A DNA stretch of 34,914 nt from Defluviitaleaceae bacterium (GTDB lineage Bacteria > Bacillota > Clostridia > Lachnospirales > WQUN01). A program made the translations under genes and the position numbers. Location of the stretch: positions 1 through 34,914 of the forward strand of contig WQVV01000002.1 of assembly GCA_009785665.1 (NCBI GenBank), read 5' to 3'. A model generated the notes under the pieces. It saw nothing but the letters and a program-made list of their open reading frames with translations, searched no databases and was not told where the DNA came from. Position 1 is the first letter of the stretch; each line of letters begins with the position of its first letter. This document shows, in pieces, positions 18,118 through 25,142 of the stretch.

Positions 18118-18606
18118 CTACTTTCTGCGCCAATAGCCAACCGCTCTTTGCGCCAACAACCTATTGAAATTCATGAACGCCGCAAAAATAAACATGATGA
18201 CATAATGCAAACTATCGCCCTGCGCAACCTCCGAAAATGGATAGTGAATACCTTGAATTGGAAGCAAAAAGATAAGAAATAGCCAAATCATAACCGTAGA
18301 ACGAACAACATCAACTTCCATCATATGAGTGGCGAAAAATCCGAGAGAAACAACGCCTATTGCAAAATAATAGAAAAAATGCAAGCGAAACAAAGCCTTT
18401 GACTTCAATAAAGCGGCGGCAGAAATCACAACCAACCACATAATTGCAAATCCACAAAAAAGAAGAAAGCTGATGCGTTCCCGCTCCACTACAGTAAATC
18501 TATATCTATCACCAAGAACCCAGCCCAACCACGGGAAAACCACAAGCGATAAAACCAGAGCCAACGCAATAACCACTAAAACAACAACCTTATTCCTTTT
18601 GCTCAT
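18118..18606 (-). CDS. Small polytopic membrane protein
   Basis: Hydrophobic 162-aa ORF overlapping the metF stop; N-terminus MSKRNKVVVLVVIALALVLSLVVFPWLGW resembles MFKLNKVHTVAVIAIVLALTFIVSPAIGF. Confidence 0.7.
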   Translation of the reverse strand: MSKRNKVVVLVVIALALVLSLVVFPWLGWVLGDRYRFTVVERERISFLLFCGFAIMWLVVISAAALLKSKALFRLHFFYYFAIGVVSLGFFATHMMEVDVVRSTVMIWLFLIFLLPIQGIHYPFSEVAQGDSLHYVIMFIFAAFMNFNRLLAQRAVGYWRRK

Positions 18607-19466
18607 ACAAAAATTTCGGAAAGGTTGTCCATGATGCTCTTGGCTATTTCGGGTTTGTTCATTGTGTAAATGTGGATATTGTTTATGCCGTTGGCGATTA
18701 GGTCAATAATTTGTTCTGTTGCGTAGGCAATGCCCGCTTGGCGCATGGCCTTTGGGTTATCGGAAAATCTGTCTACAATGGCTTTGAAGCGCGGCGGCAC
18801 TGGCGCGCCCGATAGTTTGAAAATGCGGTCTATTTGGCGTGCGTTGGTTACGGGCATTATTCCCGCTACCACAGGCACATCAATACCGTGTTTCAGCATA
18901 CGGAACATAAAATTGTACAGCACATTATTATCAAAAAACATTTGCGTTGTTAGAAACTGACAGCCCGCGTCAACTTTTATTTTCAAATGCTCAAGGTCTT
19001 TGTGCAAAGTTTCGGCCTCTTGATGCCCTTCTGGATAACATCCGCCACCCACCGCAAAATCACCTTGTTTGTGAATCTCCGCAATTAAATCGCTTGCGTA
19101 TTTGTAATAACCTGTGTTTTCCGTCATGTTAGGGGGAAGGTCGCCACGCAACGCCATTATGTTATTTATTCCCTGCGCTTTAAGGTCGTTAAGCATAGCG
19201 GAAATTTCCTCACGGCTTAACGCCACCGCCACCAAATGCGCCAACGCGGGAATCCCGTTCACCTGCTGAACTTCCTTAACAACTTCCAAAGTGTTAGCAG
19301 AACCTCCACCACCAGCCCCACAAGTTACACTCATAAACGACGGTTTAAGCTCTGCACAACCACGCACGACTTTCTGGATATTCCCAAGCCCCGCAGTTGG
19401 TTTAGGTGGGAAAAGTTCCAATGATACTGTAATTTCGCGTTCCTTCAAAATATCTGTGATTTTCAT
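18603..19466 (-). CDS. metF: 5,10-methylenetetrahydrofolate reductase
   Basis: VSLELFPPKPTAG, FMSVTCGAGG, NIMALRGDLP, FLTTQMFFDN, VVAGIMPVTN. Confidence 0.95.
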   Translation of the reverse strand: MKITDILKEREITVSLELFPPKPTAGLGNIQKVVRGCAELKPSFMSVTCGAGGGGSANTLEVVKEVQQVNGIPALAHLVAVALSREEISAMLNDLKAQGINNIMALRGDLPPNMTENTGYYKYASDLIAEIHKQGDFAVGGGCYPEGHQEAETLHKDLEHLKIKVDAGCQFLTTQMFFDNNVLYNFMFRMLKHGIDVPVVAGIMPVTNARQIDRIFKLSGAPVPPRFKAIVDRFSDNPKAMRQAGIAYATEQIIDLIANGINNIHIYTMNKPEIAKSIMDNLSEIFV

Positions 19467-19480
19467 AAAAATTCTCCTTC

Positions 19481-19498
19481 TATATGCATTCGCATATA
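19481..19498. promoter_or_regulatory. Candidate operator O1: TATATGC-attc-GCATATA
   Basis: 7-bp perfect inverted repeat between the metF -10 box and the SD. Confidence 0.55.
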
Positions 19499-19527
19499 TT
19501 ATACCCCTTTTGGGCAGCTTGTGACAA
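19498..19527 (-). promoter_or_regulatory. Sigma-A-type promoter of the metF operon
   Basis: Minus strand TTGTCA - 18 bp - TATAAT, ~30 nt upstream of the metF start. Confidence 0.7.
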
Positions 19528-19552
19528 ATTCTTATGAAAATATTTTGTTTTG

Positions 19553-19564
19553 ATGCAATTGCAT
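19553..19564. promoter_or_regulatory. Candidate operator O2: perfect palindrome ATGCAATTGCAT
   Basis: 12-bp palindrome upstream of the metF -35, 10/12 identical to ATGCATTCGCAT (19484-19495) in O1. Confidence 0.45.
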
Positions 19565-19597
19565 AGGGAACTTATGTATAGAGTATTTCCGTTCTTG

Positions 19598-19732
19598 GAA
19601 AATGACAATGAACAAATCATTTAAAGACATTGTCATTTTCATGTATACTGTGTTCAAGTTAAGAGGAACAACCGTTGTATCAATTACATTAACTGGCTCT
19701 AGCGTCAAACAGTAGCCCTGTCCCTGCGAAAA
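19598..19732. repeat. Dispersed repeat R1, copy 1, starting with a 13-bp-stem hairpin
   Basis: GAAAATGACAATG...CATTGTCATTTTC hairpin (19598-19640), then a block matching 34780-34914 without gaps (about 91% identity by eye over 135 bp). Confidence 0.9.
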
Positions 19733-19905
19733 TCCCAGCTATGATGCTAAACGGTGCAGTGGTTGCCACACCTTTGAACTTACCTTTTACCTTGGATTGA
19801 AATATCAGATTGTTTTGTGGTTGGGCTTGTGCCGCAGATATTATCGCGCGCGGCGGTGCTTGTTCGCCTATTTTTCTAAATAGTTTGGGAGTTTTCAATC
19901 CGCAA

Positions 19906-19964
19906 CATTCACATATATGGGGAATCCGCGCAGAAATGCCGCCTGTACAGCATGTATGTGAATG
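19906..19964. repeat. Inverted repeat CATTCACATATATG ... CATGTATGTGAATG
   Basis: 14-nt arms with one mismatch, 31-nt spacer. Confidence 0.7.
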
Positions 19965-19972
19965 ATATTATC

Positions 19973-20070
19973 AAAAGCGGCAAAGCCGCATTTTGCCGAT
20001 AACCTACATTGGCAAGCTAACACATACGTCTCGAAGCCATAAACGGTTTTCTAGGCAATGAAAAAGAGTA
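19973..20070 (+). repeat. Dispersed repeat R2, copy 2
   Basis: AAAAGCGGCAAAGCCGCATTTTGCCGATAACCTACATTGGCAAGCTAACACATACGTCTCGAAGCCATAAACGG matches the reverse complement of 12096-12200. Confidence 0.9.
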
Positions 20071-20097
20071 CCTATAGCTGTTTGATAGTTTTTTTTT

Positions 20098-20127
20098 AGA
20101 CCTCTTGCATAATTAAGCAAGAGGTCT
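20098..20127. terminator. Perfect 11-bp inverted repeat, terminator-like
   Basis: AGACCTCTTGC-ataattaa-GCAAGAGGTCT downstream of the SLH gene; the adjoining T/A tracts are not in the canonical place for the minus strand. Confidence 0.45.
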
Positions 20128-20160
20128 ATTTTAGATTTCAAGTGAAGTTAAACTTCTCCC

Positions 20161-23100
20161 TTACCAAACCCTACTAAACACCCGATACAAAACGATAGCA
20201 GCATCGCCGCGTGTTTTTTCACTTTGCGGCTGGAACATAGAATCTGCCCTGTGTAGTATTATATTTGTTGCGGTGGATAGGGCAATTCCGTCTTCCGACC
20301 ATGTTGCAAGGTATGGGCGGTCTAGGAAGCGAGATAGAAAATATTCAACGTCTTCGGGGTAGTTATAGTCCATTTGTTCCACTAGGGTTCTTGCGGCGAT
20401 TACTATTAGCTGGTCTTTTGGGATTTCGAGATGCCCCCTAAAGGTGTTGTCGGGGAAGCCTGAAATTAAGTTCTTATGCTCGGCGGTGGCTATTGCGTGA
20501 TAGTACCATGCGTCGGGGCTTATATCTGCAAAACCAACCTGTAGTTCAAAATCCAGCATGTCAAACGCCATGATTATTGCGGAAACAAATTCTGTGCGGT
20601 TTATTAAATCATCTGGGTGGAAATAATCACCTGTTCCGCGCATTATTCCTCTTGATGCTAGTTGGAGAATCGCATTTTGCATCAACGCGCTTCGCCCTTC
20701 TATGTCGGCGAAGCTGACGTTATATTCTCGCAAAGTGTATACGCCACCAGTGCGAATGCGCGAGTCTATATTTCCTGTTACGGGGTTGTATCTGCCGAAT
20801 TGTGGTTCGCCTTGTGCGTTGAATAGTATTAGGGCTTCGGGATTACTTCCGTTGGCGGGTAGGGAAAGCGTTGCCCTCATGCCCTCGGTCATTGTTACTT
20901 CCACTGCATTTACGCTTCTTGGTGTTATTAGAGCGGATAAAACATCACTTCTGCCAACGGTTTGTGTTGCCTCTGTTGGCTGAAAAGTGAGCCATAGAAT
21001 ACCAACATTTATAGCAATAACAACAAGCGAAACCGCTGGAACTACCCATATAGGAAGCTTTTTGCCAAAATTCAACAGCACAATCCACACAATGAGTAAG
21101 AGAAAAATCACGGCAATAGACCAGAAATTTACCAGAACGCCAAGCACTCCAATTTCGGAAACGTCTGTTGCTGTGTGTAGAAAACTTTCGGGTTCGTTGG
21201 TGATAGGTGCTGTTTCGTTGTATGCATTTTCCATACTTTCTGCTTGGTTTTCCATTATAGATATTTGGCGTACACCAACCTCGCCGCCTTGTTGCATAAA
21301 TTCGCGGTTTACCGTTACCATTGCAAAATCTGCTTCAATTGAAACATTGTCAAACTCTATTTCCGAAACATCATCTGGGAATGAAATTTGTAATTCCTCG
21401 GGTTCGGCAGAAACGAAGTTTATGTTTGTGCGTGGATTTCGGAATAGTGTAATGTCTTCGTTATCAAGAATGCTTGCCGTGTTTTGCTGAATGTCCAATG
21501 CTGCTTCTGCCCCTGCGCGTAGTGTTTCCGCTGTAATTCCTTCGTTGGGCATGGTTTGCGTTGTTCCCCTGCGGGTGGCATTTTCAATGTATAAAGTTGT
21601 TATGTTGATTGCGTCACCCGAACGCCTTTGCTCTGGTGATAACTCCGCAACCGTGTTTGAAATTGCTGCGGTCGCACTTCCCGCACTTATTACTTGCGTA
21701 AGTTCAATAGGTTGTGGCGGTGTGAAAATGTATTGCACTGGTGGTGGTATGTGAATGTATGGAGTTTGGAAAACTTCGGGGAGTTCGTTGTTTTCGACGA
21801 CCCCATCTTCCTCGTTTTCGGGTTCTTCAATTTCTTGCGCGCTTTCACCAGCGAGTAGCCTTTGTGTTACGGAGGCTCTTATTTCATTTTCTAGGGCGGT
21901 TAGCGGATTTATTATTGTGCTATTGGGAAAACTGTCTTCCCATCTGTCAACATGAAATGCAATATGCTCGAGTGTTGTAATTATGGTTTCAGTTTGATGG
22001 AATACATAAATGTTATAAAGGTTTTCGAGTACATTGTTATAAACGTTCTCGCTTACCATTATTGCTATAATCTGTCCTGATTCATCGTAGTAAAATCTGT
22101 CCATGCCTGTAGTATTCGCAACAGGCCTATACGCGCCGCTTACATACCTAAATAGAATAGAAGATGGCCATGACATTACTAAATTACTGTAGTCGACAAT
22201 TATGTCGGGTATGCCACTGTTATTGAAATCATACAAGCTAAACCAACTTGCTATGCCGTTTGCATTAGTTGCTTCGTAGCCTATTCTACCTAGATACATT
22301 CGGTAATTTGCGTTTGCTACTTCGTTGCCTGTTGCGGTATCAATTATTCTAATGACTGGTTCTCCATCATGCCATGTCTCTTCAAAGTGAACCGCATCTA
22401 TAAATATTGACCTAAATTGCATTAGAAATTCCTCTGCAACCCGCCTGCCGTATGGGCTTATTTGCACAGGGGGTGGAGTGAATGGTGGCGTTTGTTGCGT
22501 AGGTGGCGTAGCCGCCATTCCCGCCGATAATTCCGCGAGAACAGCATTAACAGACGCGGCATTGGAATACAAGCGGGTATCTGATATGTCAACTAGATTA
22601 AGCGTCTCAAGAGTATTGATAATATCAGTTGCGCTAACAGTAACTCCGTTTATACGCCCTACTGCGCTCTCCCACGGTGCCTCTTCTATTTCCATAACCT
22701 CCCGTGCATACTGTGACATAAATTTTACAAATTCTTCTGTTTCTACATGTTCCCAATCGAAGTGCGCAGAAAAATCAACAAAATTTACAATCCTACCCGC
22801 GTCAAGTGCATAAATCCTAAAACCACTGCCTATTGGATTTGTGAAACCAGATACAAGAAACGCCCTGCCATCGCTTGACCTTGCGATTCTTATACGCTCA
22901 ATAAAAGATTCACCTCCACTTCCAAAACCTGTATCATGCAGTATATTTGGCTGTCCATTTACAAAACCGTATACACGCGCATCTAACCTAGAAAACCATC
23001 CATCATCATCACCTACAGAGTAGGTTATAAACAATTCGGGAATCCCGTCATTATTAAAATCAATTAAGGCGGCATGGTGTACACCTGTCGGTGCAGGTAC

Positions 23101-23325
23101 AAACCTGTCATCCCAACTCCGACCAGCAACCTCAACACCTATTCGCCATGTTGAATTAGCATCAACTATCCCATACCTATTAATATAGTCTCTTAAAATA
23201 TTGTAATACGCTTCAAAGGCTTGCGCCCTTTGAGGGTTTGCGGTTGCAATTTCTTGCGGTGTAATAATCACCGTCAAAGCTACCAGAACAAAAACAAGTG
23301 CGTAAGCCATCATTTTCTTGTACAT
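20161..23325 (-). CDS. Large exported SLH-domain protein with two internal TM segments and repeated DFNNDGIPE-type modules
   Basis: N-terminal signal; ALIDFNNDGIPELFITY and SLYDFNNSGIPDIIVDY; central TM pair (FWSIAVIFLLLIVWIVLLNF, VVPAVSLVVIAINVGILWL); C-terminal SLH-like HPDDLINRTEFVSAIIMAF, FADISPDAWYYHAIATAEHKNLISGFPDNTFRG. Confidence 0.85.
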   Translation of the reverse strand: MYKKMMAYALVFVLVALTVIITPQEIATANPQRAQAFEAYYNILRDYINRYGIVDANSTWRIGVEVAGRSWDDRFVPAPTGVHHAALIDFNNDGIPELFITYSVGDDDGWFSRLDARVYGFVNGQPNILHDTGFGSGGESFIERIRIARSSDGRAFLVSGFTNPIGSGFRIYALDAGRIVNFVDFSAHFDWEHVETEEFVKFMSQYAREVMEIEEAPWESAVGRINGVTVSATDIINTLETLNLVDISDTRLYSNAASVNAVLAELSAGMAATPPTQQTPPFTPPPVQISPYGRRVAEEFLMQFRSIFIDAVHFEETWHDGEPVIRIIDTATGNEVANANYRMYLGRIGYEATNANGIASWFSLYDFNNSGIPDIIVDYSNLVMSWPSSILFRYVSGAYRPVANTTGMDRFYYDESGQIIAIMVSENVYNNVLENLYNIYVFHQTETIITTLEHIAFHVDRWEDSFPNSTIINPLTALENEIRASVTQRLLAGESAQEIEEPENEEDGVVENNELPEVFQTPYIHIPPPVQYIFTPPQPIELTQVISAGSATAAISNTVAELSPEQRRSGDAINITTLYIENATRRGTTQTMPNEGITAETLRAGAEAALDIQQNTASILDNEDITLFRNPRTNINFVSAEPEELQISFPDDVSEIEFDNVSIEADFAMVTVNREFMQQGGEVGVRQISIMENQAESMENAYNETAPITNEPESFLHTATDVSEIGVLGVLVNFWSIAVIFLLLIVWIVLLNFGKKLPIWVVPAVSLVVIAINVGILWLTFQPTEATQTVGRSDVLSALITPRSVNAVEVTMTEGMRATLSLPANGSNPEALILFNAQGEPQFGRYNPVTGNIDSRIRTGGVYTLREYNVSFADIEGRSALMQNAILQLASRGIMRGTGDYFHPDDLINRTEFVSAIIMAFDMLDFELQVGFADISPDAWYYHAIATAEHKNLISGFPDNTFRGHLEIPKDQLIVIAARTLVEQMDYNYPEDVEYFLSRFLDRPYLATWSEDGIALSTATNIILHRADSMFQPQSEKTRGDAAIVLYRVFSRVW

Positions 23326-23419
23326 AATAAGCTCCTTTTCTTCGTCTCACTCAAATTTCATATAGCCTTATCGCGTCTTTCTGTTATTCGTTCATAATCT
23401 TTTCAACATTCTGTGTATT

Positions 23420-23560
23420 TCAACTTAAAATTTCAGTATGGACATCTTCGCTGGTGTACCATTTGGTATTAGGGTCAAGTGCTTCTTTTTCTGCCTCCTT
23501 TAGTTCCGCTAAAATGAATTTGCGGTGTTGATACTCGTCAAAATATGTGTATTCTTCCAT
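23420..23560 (-). CDS. 46-aa small ORF, possible orphan antitoxin (not in supplied ORF list)
   Basis: MEEYTYFDEYQHRKFILAELKEAEKEALDPNTKWYTSEDVHTEILS*; charged helical sequence upstream of decayed TA and kinase fragments. Confidence 0.45.
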   Translation of the reverse strand: MEEYTYFDEYQHRKFILAELKEAEKEALDPNTKWYTSEDVHTEILS

Positions 23561-23584
23561 TGTTCCTCTGTCCTTCTATGTTAG

Positions 23585-23690
23585 TAATCCACGCGCCAAA
23601 CAATGCATTTCTTACGCGAGCAATGGAGTCTACGTCGCGCTATTCTAAGTTGACCCATGATTTTTATTCGAGCAAATCGAGTTGCATCGG
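23585..23690 (-). pseudogene. Internally deleted fragment resembling the 3' part of the kinase gene 25143..27545
   Basis: 23585-23605 is identical to 25144-25164, followed directly by 23606-23626 identical to 25748-25768, then further similarity (TACGTCGCG...AAGTTGACCCATG...AAATCG). Confidence 0.85.
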
Positions 23691-23747
23691 GTATTTTTAT
23701 AGAAAGATGTTTGCTCTGCTTAATTTCACAACCCAATTGTAGTGTTA

Positions 23748-23843
23748 TTAAGGGACTTGAGAAATAAGCCCCTTGAAATTTGTCACCAAACTTGAATCCC
23801 AAAAGTACCACAAGAACGTGTGCGTATCTAACAAGTATCTCAT
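23748..23843 (-). pseudogene. Truncated PIN-domain toxin remnant
   Basis: MRYLLDTHTFLWYFWDSSLVTNFKGLISQVP*; classic PIN N-terminus, start overlaps the antitoxin stop (TAATG). Confidence 0.75.
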
Positions 23844-24058
23844 TACATGTACTCCGCAAAATCGTCCAATGGCGCATTAAAATCATGTGCCATCCACATC
23901 TTGTCCTTCATGCAACCGCGCTTAAAAGGTAGCGTAGAAGTGCCAATTTTTTTCACTGGCTCAACAAAAGTAATGATTACTTCGTAATGCTCTTTTATAG
24001 TTATGGGCTGCTTTGGTTTGAAGCTAACACCATCGTAAAGTGCTTTCACTGCATACAT
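23843..24058 (-). CDS. Small antitoxin-like protein (paralogue of 1421..1660)
   Basis: MYAVKALYDGVSFKPKQPITIKEHYEVIITFVEPVKK; SD AGGAGG upstream. Confidence 0.7.
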   Translation of the reverse strand: MYAVKALYDGVSFKPKQPITIKEHYEVIITFVEPVKKIGTSTLPFKRGCMKDKMWMAHDFNAPLDDFAEYM

Positions 24059-24133
24059 GAGATTCCTCCTTCAATTGACTTTGTGAACATCTAATCAAGT
24101 TTATCATAGCAAAAATAAAATTGTCAAAATCTT

Positions 24134-24235
24134 TACAGGCAGGAATGCTGGAATCTATCATCTGTTCCAACTTTATCACATCACTTTCCGAAAGTTAAGT
24201 GTCGAGGAAGTGATTGAGTATAGACCCTGCCTGTA
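24134..24235. mobile_element. Possible MITE-like inverted-repeat element (TIR TACAGGCAGG)
   Basis: Perfect 10-bp terminal inverted repeats TACAGGCAGG/CCTGCCTGTA 102 bp apart; inner ATCACTTTCC/GGAAGTGAT pairing. Confidence 0.45.
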
Positions 24236-24242
24236 GTATAAT
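24214..24242 (+). promoter_or_regulatory. Candidate promoter for the Rpn-like nuclease gene
   Basis: TTGAGT - 17 bp - TATAAT upstream of 24266. Confidence 0.55.
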
Positions 24243-24265
24243 AACAGTGAGAGGTTGCGGAATAC

Positions 24266-25123
24266 TTGGATGAACACGGCAAAATTTATTGGCACAGCGC
24301 ACATCATGAAGCGTTACAGTTAGAACTTTATGAATACGAAGATGTACTCGAGTTTAAGAAAGAGCATGAGTTAAGCAAAGAAGCACTCCGTATGGACACC
24401 TTGGTTATAAAAAAGATAAAAGATGTTCAAATTTCAAAAAATATAGGCAAAATATTCAGAGGTCATAATATCGTTGAATACAAATCGGAAAAAGATAGTT
24501 TTTCGTTTTGGGATTATCAAAAAGTGCTTGGGTATGCGTTTATATATTCGGCACTCGAAAAAGTGCAAATGTCGGACATAACCATTTCCATATCATTGAC
24601 TATGTATCCAAGAGAGCTAATCAAAACCCTTGGAAATGAACGTGGGTTTAAAATTCAAAACTTGGGCAATGGTATTCATTATATAGATGGCGACATCGTA
24701 CCTATTCAAGTATTGGAAAGTAAAAATTTGCCCAAGGAAGAAAATATATTTTTGCATAATCTTCGTAGCAATTTAAACTCTGAAGATGTATTCAAAACAC
24801 TACAATCTTACAAAGAACGTGCAGAACTAAATGACAAAAATATATTCATAAGCAGATTGGCACAGGCAAATCCTAAAGCGTATTTGGAGGCGATTAACAT
24901 GTTTAGTGAAGATTTAAGAGAACTTTTTCTGGAAGGTGCTGACAAATATGGTTGGCTAAATGACCGTGATAGTGCCAGATTACTAGAGGAAAGAACGCGG
25001 ATGGCGAAAAAAATGTTAATGATTGGTGACTCTTTTGAAAAGGTTGCTAAAATTACTGAAATTCCAATCGACACAGTAATATCAATAGCAAGTGAATTGG
25101 AAAAAATCCCTGCTGTTGTTTAA
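24266..25123 (+). CDS. Rpn-like PD-(D/E)XK nuclease family protein
   Basis: RMDTLVIKK...IFRGHNIVEYKSEKDSFSFWDYQKVLGYAFIYSA; candidate D...ExK nuclease core and typical C-terminal extension; TTG start. Confidence 0.75.
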   Translation: MDEHGKIYWHSAHHEALQLELYEYEDVLEFKKEHELSKEALRMDTLVIKKIKDVQISKNIGKIFRGHNIVEYKSEKDSFSFWDYQKVLGYAFIYSALEKVQMSDITISISLTMYPRELIKTLGNERGFKIQNLGNGIHYIDGDIVPIQVLESKNLPKEENIFLHNLRSNLNSEDVFKTLQSYKERAELNDKNIFISRLAQANPKAYLEAINMFSEDLRELFLEGADKYGWLNDRDSARLLEERTRMAKKMLMIGDSFEKVAKITEIPIDTVISIASELEKIPAVV

Positions 25124-25142
25124 TGTTGGTAAGGAACAGTTC

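Noticed and set aside
19467-19600. SAM-I or cobalamin riboswitch upstream of metF
   Set aside because: The leader from -10 to start is only about 30 nt and no conserved riboswitch core was seen.
19689-19898. TTG-initiated 69-aa ORF (…IIAGIFAGTGLLFDARAS) as a confident gene
   Set aside because: Its end is conserved in both R1 copies, but differences are partly non-synonymous, SD support is weak and copy 2 is cut; treated as part of the R1 finding instead.
20098-20127. Canonical intrinsic terminator for the SLH gene
   Set aside because: Perfect hairpin, but on the minus strand it is followed by an A-rich tract rather than U-rich; kept only as low-confidence terminator-like repeat.
24266-25123. 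Classical DDE transposase
   Set aside because: Motifs fit the Rpn-like PD-(D/E)XK nuclease group; no DDE signature and no element boundaries around it.
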